This document shows, one piece after another, positions 55,791-64,000 of a stretch of DNA of 64,000 nt. Both the position numbers and the translations under genes were made by a program. The stretch's first letter is position 1, and the number at the start of each line of letters is the position of its first letter. Origin of the DNA: Azospirillum halopraeferens DSM 3675 (GTDB lineage Bacteria; Pseudomonadota; Alphaproteobacteria; Azospirillales; Azospirillaceae); assembly GCF_000429625.1 (NCBI RefSeq), contig NZ_AUCF01000001.1, positions 248,001-312,000 of the forward strand, in the 5' to 3' direction. A model generated the notes under the pieces. The model saw nothing but the letters and a program-made list of their open reading frames with translations. It did no database searches and was not told the DNA's origin.

Positions 55791-58700
55791 ATGGCCAGCG
55801 CCGGACCCCGCATCTACAACCTGTTTCCGCCGCTGATCGGCCCGCTGCGCGATTGGGCCGGGCACCTGCCGCGAATCGAGGGAATGGGGTTCGATTGGGT
55901 CTACCTCAACCCGATCCATTATCCGGGATTCTCAGGCAGCTTGTATGCGGTCAAGGACCCTTACCGGCTGCATGACCTGTTCCAGGGCGGCGCGCAGGAA
56001 TCGCCCGACGACCTCATCCGCGGCTTTGTCGGCGCGGCGCGGCGGCACGGCCAATCGGTGATGCTGGACCTGGTGGTCAACCACACCGCCAAGGATGCCC
56101 TGCTCGTGGAGGACCATCCGGAGTGGTTCCGCCGCGACTCCGACGGTGAGCTCTACAGCCCGCGCGCCGTCGATCCGGTGGACACCAGCCGGGTGACCAT
56201 CTGGGGCGATCTGGCGGAACTGAACTATGACGATCCCCGCGCGCGCGAGGGGCTGATCGCTTATTGGAGCCGCTACGTCCGGCATTACACCGGGCTGGGG
56301 ATCAAGGGATTCCGCTGCGACGCCGCCTACCAGGTGCCGGCCGACGTGTGGAAGCCGCTGATCGACGCGGCCCGGTCCATCGATCCGGAGGTGCGGTTCT
56401 TCGCCGAAACTCTGGGCTGCACTGTGGAACAGGTGGAGGACCTGTGCGGGGCCGGGTTCGATTTCCTGTTCAATTCCGCCAAATGGTGGGACTTCAAAGC
56501 GGACTGGCTGCTGGAGCAGTACGAGACCTACCGCCGCATCGCCCCCACCGTGGCCTTTCCCGAAAGCCACGACACCGACCGTCTGGCGGCCGAGGTGGGC
56601 AGCCAGGACACCGAACGGCTGGCCCGCCACCTGAAGATGCATTACCTCTTCGCGGCCAGCTTTTCCACCGGCGTCATGATGCCCGTGGGATTCGAGTACG
56701 GCTTCACGCGCCGCCTGGATGTGGTGAACACACGCCCCGAGGACTGGGAAACGCCCAAGCTCGACCTCACCGGCTTCATCGGCAAGGTCAACGCCATGAA
56801 GCGCGACACCCCCGCGCTCAACGTCGAGGGACCGCAGCGCCGCGTCACCGCCCCGCACAACCCGGTCATGGGGCTGGTGCGCACACCCGACGGCCCCGCC
56901 GGGGGCTGTTCGATCGTGCTGCTGAACCCGGACGAGACGCGGGCCCACCCCATTGACCCCGGCCCGCTGTTGGCGGAGACCGGCGGGTTCTTCGGCCCGG
57001 TCGAGGACGTGACGCCCGACGCCGAGCCGCTGCCCTTCGAGCCCGGCCGGCCCCTGGAGTTGCGGCCGCTGGAGTTGCGGGTCTTCCGCGCGCGCGGCAT
57101 CGAAAGCCGGCCCATCGAGGTGCGCGGCCCCGACGGCGATGCCGAGGCCAGGGCCTGGATGGACGAGGTGGCCGCCGGCCGCATCACCATCGAAAATCTC
57201 TACCCCGAACTGGACGGCGGCCGCTTCGCGGTCAAGCGGGTGGTCGGCGATGTGATGGAGGTATGGGCCGACATCTACACCGACGGAACCTTCGTCCTGG
57301 GGGCCGCCGTGGAATATCGGGCGGTGGACGAGGAGCAATGGCGCGAGGCGCCCATGCGCCTGCACGAGAACGACCGCTGGGTCGGCCATGTGCCGCTCAG
57401 CCGCAACACCCGCTATCTCTACACCATCGCCGCCTGGCGCGACGTTTGGGAGAGCTGGCGGTCCGACTTCAAGAAGAAGTACGACGCCGGCGTGGACATC
57501 GGGCTGGAGATCGTTGAAGGCCGCCGCTTCATCGAGCAATCGGCCGCCCGGCAGACCGGCGAAGGCCGCAAGGCGCTGGAGCAGGTGATCAACCGCCTGT
57601 ACACGCTGCGCGGCCACGAGGTGGTCGACTACATTCTGTCCGACGAGCCGCGGCAGGCCATGGCACGGTACGGGGAACGTCAATACCTGTCCCGCTACGG
57701 CCGCCATCTGGAGGTGTTCGTCGATCGCACGGCCGCCCGGTATTCCGCCTGGTTCGAGATCTTCCCGCGCTCCGCCTCTCCCGATCCGTCGCGGCCCGGC
57801 ACCTTTGACGACGTCATCGCGCAGTTGCCCATGGTGCGCGACATGGGCTTCGACGTGCTGTACTTCCCGCCGATCCACCCCATCGGGGAGGTCAACCGCA
57901 AGGGCCGCAACAACACCCTCAATCCCGGGCCGGACGATCCCGGTGTGCCCTACGCCATCGGCTCCCGCCACGGCGGGCACACGGCCATCGATCCGACCAT
58001 CGGCACGCTGGACGATTTCCGCCGCGTGGTGGCGGCGGCGCACGACCACGGGCTTGAGATCGCCCTGGACTTCGCCATCCAGTGCGCCCCCGACCATCCC
58101 TGGATCAAGGAGCACCCGCAGTGGTTCTACTGGCGCCCGGACGGCTCGATCCGCTTTGCCGAGAACCCGCCCAAGAAGTACCAGGACATCGTCAACGTCA
58201 GCTTCTACCGCGAATCCTATCCTGATCTGTGGTACGCGTTGCGCGACGTGGTGCTGTTCTGGTGCAACGAGGGTGTCCGCATCTTCCGTGTCGACAACCC
58301 GCACACCAAGCCCTTCCCGTTCTGGGAATGGATGATCCGCGAGGTGCAGGACCGCTTCCCCGACGCCATCTTCCTGTCGGAGGCGTTCACCCGGCCCAAG
58401 CTCATGCGCCGCCTCGCCAAGGTTGGCTACAGCCAGTCCTACACCTATTTCACCTGGCGCAACACGAAGCAGGAACTGACCGACTACCTGAACGAACTGG
58501 CCCATGGCGAGGCCAAGGACTACATGCGGCCCAACTTCTTCCCCAACACGCCGGACATCCTGCCGCCCATCCTGACCCAAGGGGGCCGGTCGGCCCACAT
58601 GTCCCGCGCCGTCCTGGCCGCGACCCTGTCACCGGCCTATGGCATCTACGGTCCCTACATCGTCTGCGAGGCCGAGCCCTATCCCGGCAAGCAGGAATAC

Positions 58701-59111
58701 AACCACTCGGAAAAATACGAGATTCGCCACTGGGACTGGGATCGCCCCGGCAACATCAAGGACTACATCACGCGCATCAACCGCATCCGGAAGGAGAATC
58801 CGGCGCTGCACTACCTATCCAACCTGCGCTTCTACAACGCCTATGAGGACAACATCCTCTTCTACGGCAAGATGACGGAGAGCCGGGACAACATCGTGCT
58901 GATTGCGGTGAACCTGGATCCGCATGCCGCGCACGGGGGCACGCTGGAGATCCCGTTGTGGGAGCTGGGCCTGCCCGACTATGCCCACGTGGATGTGGAG
59001 GATCTGTTCACCGGCCAGCGCTTCACCTGGATCGGGAAGCACCAGCACGTATGGCTCGACCCGCACGCCAACCCGGCGGCGATCTGGCGCATCAAGCCGC
59101 CCGCGGCGTAG
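55791..59111 (+). CDS. glgE: GlgE-type maltosyltransferase with a second, N-terminal GH13 domain
   Basis: This is a 1106-residue protein made of two alpha-amylase-type barrels. The N-terminal barrel (about 1-430) has a full GH13 triad: Asp177 (GFRCDAAYQVP), Glu206 (FFAETLGCT) and Asp261 (FPESHDTDR). The C-terminal part (about 440-1106) is GlgE: an N-terminal sandwich starting near RITIENLYPELDGGRFAVKR, then Asp835 (FRVDNPHTKP), Glu864 (IFLSEAFTRP) and Asp922 (NTPDILPPIL), the catalytic residues. GlgE transfers maltosyl units from maltose 1-phosphate to alpha-1,4-glucan. GlgE of actinobacteria is about 660-700 residues, so the extra barrel is an addition. AGGAGG precedes the ATG. Confidence 0.94.
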   Translation: MASAGPRIYNLFPPLIGPLRDWAGHLPRIEGMGFDWVYLNPIHYPGFSGSLYAVKDPYRLHDLFQGGAQESPDDLIRGFVGAARRHGQSVMLDLVVNHTAKDALLVEDHPEWFRRDSDGELYSPRAVDPVDTSRVTIWGDLAELNYDDPRAREGLIAYWSRYVRHYTGLGIKGFRCDAAYQVPADVWKPLIDAARSIDPEVRFFAETLGCTVEQVEDLCGAGFDFLFNSAKWWDFKADWLLEQYETYRRIAPTVAFPESHDTDRLAAEVGSQDTERLARHLKMHYLFAASFSTGVMMPVGFEYGFTRRLDVVNTRPEDWETPKLDLTGFIGKVNAMKRDTPALNVEGPQRRVTAPHNPVMGLVRTPDGPAGGCSIVLLNPDETRAHPIDPGPLLAETGGFFGPVEDVTPDAEPLPFEPGRPLELRPLELRVFRARGIESRPIEVRGPDGDAEARAWMDEVAAGRITIENLYPELDGGRFAVKRVVGDVMEVWADIYTDGTFVLGAAVEYRAVDEEQWREAPMRLHENDRWVGHVPLSRNTRYLYTIAAWRDVWESWRSDFKKKYDAGVDIGLEIVEGRRFIEQSAARQTGEGRKALEQVINRLYTLRGHEVVDYILSDEPRQAMARYGERQYLSRYGRHLEVFVDRTAARYSAWFEIFPRSASPDPSRPGTFDDVIAQLPMVRDMGFDVLYFPPIHPIGEVNRKGRNNTLNPGPDDPGVPYAIGSRHGGHTAIDPTIGTLDDFRRVVAAAHDHGLEIALDFAIQCAPDHPWIKEHPQWFYWRPDGSIRFAENPPKKYQDIVNVSFYRESYPDLWYALRDVVLFWCNEGVRIFRVDNPHTKPFPFWEWMIREVQDRFPDAIFLSEAFTRPKLMRRLAKVGYSQSYTYFTWRNTKQELTDYLNELAHGEAKDYMRPNFFPNTPDILPPILTQGGRSAHMSRAVLAATLSPAYGIYGPYIVCEAEPYPGKQEYNHSEKYEIRHWDWDRPGNIKDYITRINRIRKENPALHYLSNLRFYNAYEDNILFYGKMTESRDNIVLIAVNLDPHAAHGGTLEIPLWELGLPDYAHVDVEDLFTGQRFTWIGKHQHVWLDPHANPAAIWRIKPPAA

Positions 59112-59123
59112 GGCCGCGGGCGC

Positions 59124-61382
59124 TCACCCGCACCGGGAGTAGCCGCAGGCGGGGCAGAAGTCGCAGCCTTCACTGCGCTGAAGGCCGGGCTGGCCGCACT
59201 TGGGACACTGTATCCCGGGGAACGGCGACCCGGCCGGTGCGGTCCCCGCCGGTCGGCCGGCGGGGACCACGTTCTCGGCAAGGAAACCGATCGCCTTCAT
59301 GTGCTTCTCGATGACGTCGCCAATGGCGGCCAGCAGCGAGGGCACGTAGCGGCCGTTCATCCACGCGCCGCCGCGGGGGTCGAACACCGCCTTCAACTCC
59401 TCCACCACGAAGCCGACGTCGCCGCCGCGCCGGAACACGGCGGAGATCATGCGCGTCAGCGCCACCGTCCAGGCGTAGTGCTCCATGTTCTTGGAGTTGA
59501 TGAACACTTCGAACGGGCGGCGCCGGCCATCCTCGACGATGTCGTTGATGGTGATGTACATGGCGTGGTCGCTGTCCGGCCAGCGAACCTTGTAGGTCTC
59601 GCCGGGCAGGGATTCCGGCCGGTCGAGCGGGTGGGGATGAAGCTCCGCCCCGTTGCCCGGTGCATCCGGCAGAACCGCGGGCTCCTCCCGCTTCACCGCC
59701 AGCACGGCGCCGGTCACCGGGTTGGGGCGGTAGGTGGTGCATCCCTTGCAGCCCAGTTCGTAGGCCCGGCGGTAAACGTCGCGGAAGGCCTCGAACGGCA
59801 GGTCTTCCGGGCAGTTGATGGTCTTGGAGATGGAGCTGTCCACGTGCCGCTGGGCTGCGGCCTGCATCACCACGTGCTCTGCCGGGGAGAGCGATTGGGA
59901 ATCGACGAAGCTGTCGGGCAGGGGGGCGTCGGGGCCGAAGCGTTCCCGGAACAGGCGGTAGGCGTGGTCGCTGACCTCCTCGGTGCGGCGGCTGCCGTCG
60001 GGAAGCAGGACGGAGCGTTCGTAGGTGTAGGCGAACACCGGCTCGATGCCCGAGGAGATGTTGTCGGCGAGCAGTGAGATCGTGCCCGTCGGCGCGATGG
60101 AGGTGAGGAGGGCGTTGCGCACTCCGTGCTCCGCGATCAGCGCCCGCACCTCGGGTGCCAGCGCCTGCACCATCGGCGCGGCCATGAACCGGTCGCGATC
60201 GTAGAGGGGGAAGGCACCCTTCTCGGCCGCCAGCAGGGCCGATGCCCGGTACGCCTCGTTCTGCACCGCGCCCAGCCACTGTTCCGTCAGCTCCACGGCC
60301 CGGTCGCTGCCGTAGCGGACGCCGCACAGGATCAGCGCGTCCGCCAGGCCGGTGACACCGAGACCGATGCGCCGCTTGGCGCGGGCCTCGTGACGCTGCT
60401 CCTCCAGCGGAAAACGGGAGGCGTCGACCACGTTGTCCATCATCCGTACGGCGACCGGCACCAGCGCGCGCAACGCCTCCGGGTCGAGCCGCGCCGACGG
60501 TTCGAACGGATCGACCACCAGACGGGCCAGGTTGATGGAGCCCAGCAGGCAGGCGCCGTAGGGCGGAAGGGGCTGTTCGCCGCAGGGGTTGGTGGCGGAG
60601 ATGGTTTCCGTATAGGACAGGTTGTTGTAGCGGTTGATGCGGTCGATGAAGATCACGCCCGGCTCGGCGTAGGCGTAGGTGGCCTGCATGATGCGGTCCC
60701 ACAGATCGCGGGCCCGCACCTCGCGGTACACCGTCCCGTCGAACACCAGCGGCCAGGGGGCGTCGGCATCGACCGCGGCCATGAAGGCATCGGTCACCAG
60801 CACCGACAGGTTGAACATGCGCAGGCGGCCGGGCTCGCGCTTGGCGTCGATGAAGGCTTCGATATCGGGATGGTCGCAGCGCAGCGTCGCCATCATGGCG
60901 CCGCGCCGGGCGCCGGCGGACATGATGGTGCGGCACATGGAGTCCCACACGTCCATGAACGACAGGGGCCCGGAGGCGTCTGCACCCACGCCCTTCACCG
61001 GTGCGCCCTTCGGCCGCAGGGTGGAGAAGTCGTAGCCGATCCCGCCACCCTGCTGCATGGTCAGGGCCGCCTCGCGCAGATGGGTGAAGATGCCGGAAAG
61101 GCTGTCTTCGATCGTTCCCATGACGAAGCAGTTGAACAGAGTGACCGCACGCCCCGTCCCCGCGCCCGCAAGGATGCGGCCGGCGGGCAGGAAGCGGAAG
61201 TCTTCCAGTGCCCGATAGAACGTCGACGTCCAGTCCTCCGGTCGGGATTCGACTGCGGCCACCGCGGCGGCGACGCGCCGCCAGGTGTCTTCGATGGTTT
61301 TGTCCACAGGTTCGCCACCGGCCGTTTTGAACCGGTACTTCATGTCCCAGATCTGCTGGGAAATGGCGGCGATGCCCGGCAT
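59124..61382 (-). CDS. nrdJ: Vitamin B12-dependent (class II) ribonucleotide reductase
   Basis: This is a 752-residue class II RNR that reduces ribonucleotides to deoxyribonucleotides with adenosylcobalamin. NCFVMGTIEDSLSGIFTHLR, MQQGGGIGYDFSTLRPKGAP, SATNPCGEQPLPPYGACLL (active-site Cys/Glu) and NALLTSIAPTGTISLLADNI are conserved. The C-terminal TSCPD region (about 590-690) and a zinc-ribbon tail with CPKCGQPG ... CDFCPACGYSRCG (including redox Cys pairs) finish the protein. It is shorter than the long alphaproteobacterial NrdJ of about 1200 residues. A perfect DnaA box lies 229 bp upstream. No cobalamin riboswitch is seen. Confidence 0.95.
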   Translation of the reverse strand: MPGIAAISQQIWDMKYRFKTAGGEPVDKTIEDTWRRVAAAVAAVESRPEDWTSTFYRALEDFRFLPAGRILAGAGTGRAVTLFNCFVMGTIEDSLSGIFTHLREAALTMQQGGGIGYDFSTLRPKGAPVKGVGADASGPLSFMDVWDSMCRTIMSAGARRGAMMATLRCDHPDIEAFIDAKREPGRLRMFNLSVLVTDAFMAAVDADAPWPLVFDGTVYREVRARDLWDRIMQATYAYAEPGVIFIDRINRYNNLSYTETISATNPCGEQPLPPYGACLLGSINLARLVVDPFEPSARLDPEALRALVPVAVRMMDNVVDASRFPLEEQRHEARAKRRIGLGVTGLADALILCGVRYGSDRAVELTEQWLGAVQNEAYRASALLAAEKGAFPLYDRDRFMAAPMVQALAPEVRALIAEHGVRNALLTSIAPTGTISLLADNISSGIEPVFAYTYERSVLLPDGSRRTEEVSDHAYRLFRERFGPDAPLPDSFVDSQSLSPAEHVVMQAAAQRHVDSSISKTINCPEDLPFEAFRDVYRRAYELGCKGCTTYRPNPVTGAVLAVKREEPAVLPDAPGNGAELHPHPLDRPESLPGETYKVRWPDSDHAMYITINDIVEDGRRRPFEVFINSKNMEHYAWTVALTRMISAVFRRGGDVGFVVEELKAVFDPRGGAWMNGRYVPSLLAAIGDVIEKHMKAIGFLAENVVPAGRPAGTAPAGSPFPGIQCPKCGQPGLQRSEGCDFCPACGYSRCG

Positions 61383-61628
61383 GGATCCTCCGTCGCGCTG
61401 CGCCCGCGGCCGCAGGGCCGCTGGAATCCTGGAAAAAGTTTACGCTGATTCAGATGGTTGATGCCTGCCCCATCGGGCGGAACCGGGACTGCCGGCGGTG
61501 CGGCACGTGGGCCGCTCCGCACTGTCTCAGAGGTGTAACCTTCATGTCACAGGTCTTATGCACTCCAACCCGGACGATCTGCGCACTTGACGCGGCTGCC
61601 GTCCACATATTTATCCACAGCCCCCTGT
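61383..61628. other. Upstream region of nrdJ
   Basis: This 246-bp stretch is between nrdJ and plsC, both on the minus strand. It holds the DnaA-box pair at 61611-61633 and AT-rich pockets around 61433-61465 and 61540-61615. No B12-box (GCCACTG-like) riboswitch and no clear NrdR-box pair were recognised. Confidence 0.4.
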
Positions 61629-61633
61629 TCACA
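61611..61633 (+). promoter_or_regulatory. DnaA box TTATCCACA with a weak second site
   Basis: TTATCCACA (61611-61619) is a perfect match to the bacterial DnaA-box consensus. Fourteen bases further, in the same orientation, CTGTTCACA (61625-61633) matches at 7 of 9 positions and reaches into the plsC stop. They lie about 230-250 bp upstream of nrdJ. In E. coli the nrdAB promoter is controlled by DnaA, which makes the position meaningful, though single boxes also occur by chance. Confidence 0.5.
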
Positions 61634-62405
61634 ACGCCGCGGAAGCCGCGGATTCCGCGGCTTTCGGTGCGGGCCGGGGGGTCGGTGGACCGCCTGCGGC
61701 GACGACAAGCCGATCCGACGCCTCCTCCAGCCGCCGTTCCAGATCTTCCATCGCGTCGGAACGGGAGCGGCCGGGGAGAATTGGCGGCAGGATCTCGACC
61801 ATGATGGTGCCGCCCCGTTTGAGGAAGCTGCGCCGGGGCCAGTACATGCCGGAGTTCAGCGCCACCGGCACGATGGGAATCCCCAGCTTCTCGTAAAGGA
61901 TGCCGACGCCGATGCGGTAGCTGCCGTAAGCCCCGGGGGCGGTGCGCGTCCCCTGGGGGAAGATCACGATGGGGCGGCCCTCCGCCACCACCGGGCGCGC
62001 ACCTTCCACCATCGACGGGATGGCGCGGCCGCGGGCACTGCGATCCACCGCGATCACCCGCGCCTTGCGAGCGTACCAGCCCCAGATCGGAATGAGCAGC
62101 AGCTCCTTCTTCAGGACGATCGCCGGATCATGGAAGATCAGGTGCAGCTTCATGGTTTCCCACGCCGACTGGTGCTTGGCGGCGATGATGAAGCTGCCGG
62201 TGCGGGGCAGGTGCTCCAGCCCGCGGACCTCGTAGGTCAGGCCGAGGATCGTGCGCTCCAGCCACGACACGACGCTCATGTACCAGCGCACCACCGCGAT
62301 CATGCGGGGGCGGGGCAGCAGCAGCATCCACAGAAGCCCGATGCAGGCGATGGTGGTCCAGCCGTAGAAGGCGATGTTGAACAGAAGCGAACGCAGGGCG
62401 ACCAT
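61629..62405 (-). CDS. plsC: 1-acyl-sn-glycerol-3-phosphate acyltransferase
   Basis: This is a 258-residue membrane-associated enzyme that adds the second acyl chain to make phosphatidic acid. N-terminal hydrophobic segment: NIAFYGWTTIACIGLLWMLL. The acyltransferase motif I appears as AKHQSAWETM (HX4E in place of the usual HX4D), motif II as KARVIAVDRSARG, motif III as IVIFPQGTRTAPG, and motif IV as GIPIVPVALNSG. The ATG at 62405 is chosen; a TTG 9 bp upstream is also in frame. It lies 30 bp after the YdcF gene, in an ftsX-ydcF-plsC operon. Confidence 0.94.
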   Translation of the reverse strand: MVALRSLLFNIAFYGWTTIACIGLLWMLLLPRPRMIAVVRWYMSVVSWLERTILGLTYEVRGLEHLPRTGSFIIAAKHQSAWETMKLHLIFHDPAIVLKKELLLIPIWGWYARKARVIAVDRSARGRAIPSMVEGARPVVAEGRPIVIFPQGTRTAPGAYGSYRIGVGILYEKLGIPIVPVALNSGMYWPRRSFLKRGGTIMVEILPPILPGRSRSDAMEDLERRLEEASDRLVVAAGGPPTPRPAPKAAESAASAAL

Positions 62406-62435
62406 ACGCGGCAAACCGTCGGCGGAAGGGAAGGG

Positions 62436-63086
62436 TCAGGGTTCGAGCAGCGTCTCGATCTGGAAACGCAGAAGCGCCACCAGATACTTGTTGTACTCAT
62501 TGATCAAGAGGTTTGCACTGCCGCGGCGGCTCCACCACCGCTCCAGCTCCAGCCCCTCGGGGGCGACGGGGTGGGGGATGATGGTGAGCGCCGGCATGGC
62601 CATGCGGAACTCCAGCAGGCTGCGCTGCATGTGGTAATTGGAGGTGACGAGCCGCAAGGAGCGATAGCCCTGCTCCTCCATCCAGTCAGCCGTTTCGAAG
62701 GCGTTGCCGACGGTGTTGTCCGCGGCGTAGCCCAGCACGATGCAGCATTCCAGCTCACCCGGATCCTGGCGCGACAGGCGCAGCAACTCCTGCACGTCGA
62801 CGCCGTCGTAGACGCCGGATACGAACAGCTTCTCCGCCACGCCCTCGGCCAGCAGGTCCAGCCCCTTGGACAGCCGGCCGCTGCCGCCGGTCAGCACGAC
62901 GATGGCGTCGGTGTGCTCCAGCAGTTCGACCGTGCCGGACGCCCGGGGGCCGGCGGGGGGAATGGTCGAGACGAACCACAGGAGTCCGCCCCCCCAGGCG
63001 AGGAGCACGACCGCGGAGAGGACCAGCAGATGCCCGATGGCGCGGGCGACGCTGCCCCCGCCGCGCCGGCCGAAGTGCCGCACCAT
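62436..63086 (-). CDS. YdcF/ElyC-type membrane protein (DUF218)
   Basis: This is a 216-residue protein. One transmembrane helix is at about 17-39 (AIGHLLVLSAVVLLAWGGGL). The DUF218 domain follows: DAIVVLTGGSGRLSKGLDLL, KLFVSGVYDGVDVQELLRL, NTVGNAFETADWMEEQGYRS and LRLVTSNYHMQRSLLEFRMA. ElyC-type proteins affect the polyprenyl-phosphate carrier used for peptidoglycan and other envelope polymers; the enzyme reaction is not established. It is 16 bp after ftsX and before plsC. Confidence 0.92.
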   Translation of the reverse strand: MVRHFGRRGGGSVARAIGHLLVLSAVVLLAWGGGLLWFVSTIPPAGPRASGTVELLEHTDAIVVLTGGSGRLSKGLDLLAEGVAEKLFVSGVYDGVDVQELLRLSRQDPGELECCIVLGYAADNTVGNAFETADWMEEQGYRSLRLVTSNYHMQRSLLEFRMAMPALTIIPHPVAPEGLELERWWSRRGSANLLINEYNKYLVALLRFQIETLLEP

Positions 63087-63102
63087 GGTCAGCTCCCTTC
63101 CG

Positions 63103-63993
63103 TCACGGCATGGTCTCCAGGGTCCGCATCACCGTCAGCCGGGCGGTCGCCACCGCCAGCGCGCAGGCGATCAGCGGCACCACCGCCAGCAGGCCCCACT
63201 GCGCCGCGGTCAGGGCGAAATCCGGCAGCAGGCTGGCGCGCAGCCCGGCCGAAGCGCGATGAATGCCGGCCAGTGTCGCCGCCGCCAACCCCAGACCGGC
63301 CAGACCGCCACCGAGGCACAGCCCCAGCACATGGGATTCGAACTGCCGGGCGACGTAACGGTCGGTCGCCCCCATCAGGTGCAGCAGCTCGACCACATGG
63401 CGATGGATCGCCAGGCCCGTGCGGACCGCGAACACCACCGCCATGACGCCGGCCCCGCCCACCAGGGCGACGATGGCCAGCGCCGCCAGTTCCACGGCGC
63501 CGGCGAAGGCCCGCAGGTCCGCCAGCCAGGCGGCGTGATCGTCCAGGCTGGACCCCGGCACCGCCGCGTCCAGGCGGCGACCCAGCGCCGCCACGTCGGT
63601 GCCGGGCTCCACCACCACGTCGATCACGGTGGGCACCGGCAGGTGCGGGTCGGCGGCGGCGTCAGCCCCCAGCCACGGTTCGATGAGCCGGGCCGTTTCC
63701 GCGGCCGGCAGCGTCGTCGCCGACACCACTCCCGGCGTGCCGCGCAGAATGGCCAGCGCGGTCTCCACCCGTTCGGCCACCGGGCTGGCGCCGGGACCGA
63801 CCAGCGGCACCACCTGGACGGTGACCCCGCCGGCCAGCCCGCTGTCCCAGCGTTCGGCCATGTCGGACACCATCATCTGCCCGGCGAAAGCCAGGGTGGC
63901 GAGATAGACCATGACCGCCGTGATCCACGACAGGAAGCGGGCCGACGGGTCGCGGGCCAGCGGCAGGTCGGACCGGTTGCGCAGCAGCCTCAT
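63103..63993 (-). CDS. ftsX: Cell division protein FtsX
   Basis: This is a 296-residue polytopic membrane protein with four transmembrane helices: SWITAVMVYLATLAFAGQMM near the N-terminus, then three from about 165 onward (ELAALAIVALVGGAGVMAVV; LGLCLGGGLAGLGLAAATLA; WGLLAVVPLIACALAVATAR). The loop between helices 1 and 2 is periplasmic (DSGLAGGVTVQVVPL ... TRLIEPW-like ETARLIEPWLG). FtsX forms an ABC-type complex with FtsE, which activates murein hydrolysis at the septum. Its partner gene ftsE is expected just beyond the window's end. The C-terminal half has VELLHLMGATDRYVARQFES, the typical FtsX coupling motif. Confidence 0.9.
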   Translation of the reverse strand: MRLLRNRSDLPLARDPSARFLSWITAVMVYLATLAFAGQMMVSDMAERWDSGLAGGVTVQVVPLVGPGASPVAERVETALAILRGTPGVVSATTLPAAETARLIEPWLGADAAADPHLPVPTVIDVVVEPGTDVAALGRRLDAAVPGSSLDDHAAWLADLRAFAGAVELAALAIVALVGGAGVMAVVFAVRTGLAIHRHVVELLHLMGATDRYVARQFESHVLGLCLGGGLAGLGLAAATLAGIHRASAGLRASLLPDFALTAAQWGLLAVVPLIACALAVATARLTVMRTLETMP

Positions 63994-64000
63994 CGCGGCC

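Noticed and set aside
55932..58598. An 888-codon minus-strand frame within the GlgE gene
   Set aside because: It is antisense to a protein with catalytic motifs in both barrels, and no family is recognised.
61383..61628. Cobalamin riboswitch upstream of nrdJ
   Set aside because: Expected for a B12-dependent enzyme in some bacteria, but no B12-box or the long conserved fold is present in the 246-bp gap.

Overview
The window is very GC-rich, gene-dense chromosomal DNA from an alphaproteobacterium, most probably an Azospirillum-like member of the Rhodospirillales. The evidence is the gene content and order: pyrB-pyrC'-plsY, ruvX divergent from gatCAB, ftsX-ydcF-plsC, a GGM-less GroEL, a B12-dependent ribonucleotide reductase, MlaA without a lipobox, several COG4223/Mic60-like proteins and a DUF1127 protein next to a GcvA-type LysR. 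No insertion sequence, integrase, prophage gene, CRISPR array or rRNA is visible. One tRNA (Ser, anticodon GCT) is present.

Layout. 1-13 kb: the end of a DnaQ-type exonuclease, DUF188, the ABC-F ribosome factor ettA, a divergent L,D-transpeptidase / M15 (MepK-like) peptidoglycan pair, an RsbW-like anti-sigma kinase divergent from a baeRF release-factor-like protein, an XRE regulator, a large chemoreceptor, two small exported proteins, mlaA and a conserved hypothetical gene. 13-20 kb: the most distinctive block, with three paralogous Mic60/mitofilin-like membrane proteins around a membrane-anchored dynamin-type GTPase; one paralogue has an N-terminal helix-turn-helix. 19.6-25.3 kb: DUF455, cysQ, a GNAT enzyme, plsY-pyrC'-pyrB, a run of three hairpins and an orphan higA next to the last 18 codons of a lost higB. 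25-36 kb: a LysR/DUF1127/GFA divergon, a PQQ-type sugar dehydrogenase, an AEC carrier, ruvX, gatCAB, a PAS histidine kinase and tRNA-Ser. 36-47 kb: DUF4424, tag, an MFS carrier with its LysR gene, NUDIX, an EAL phosphodiesterase, groESL, two orphan NarL-type response regulators and a repeat-containing exported protein. 47-64 kb: uvrD/pcrA with an apparently leaderless promoter, a CHASE histidine kinase with its receiver protein, cimA, a TrmJ-like methylase, a PPK2 kinase, a double-domain GlgE, nrdJ with a perfect DnaA box upstream, plsC, a YdcF protein and ftsX.

How it fits together. Most genes are housekeeping: translation fidelity (gatCAB, ettA), nucleotide supply (pyrB/C', nrdJ), phospholipid synthesis (plsY, plsC), envelope maintenance (mlaA, L,D-transpeptidase, MepK-like, ftsX), and storage and energy (glgE, ppk2). 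Around them sit signalling genes (chemoreceptor, two histidine kinases, three response regulators, an EAL protein, an anti-sigma kinase). The strongest candidate for an undescribed system is the mitofilin-like/dynamin cluster at 13.2-19.6 kb, which looks like an inner-membrane-shaping module. Smaller points of interest are a covarying hairpin repeat family, a pyrC paralogue without its metal-binding HxH motif, the higB fossil, the palindromic promoter across the uvrD start codon, and the DnaA box upstream of nrdJ.

All calls come from reading the sequence and recalled family knowledge; no database search was run. Residue positions are approximate unless a single residue is named.
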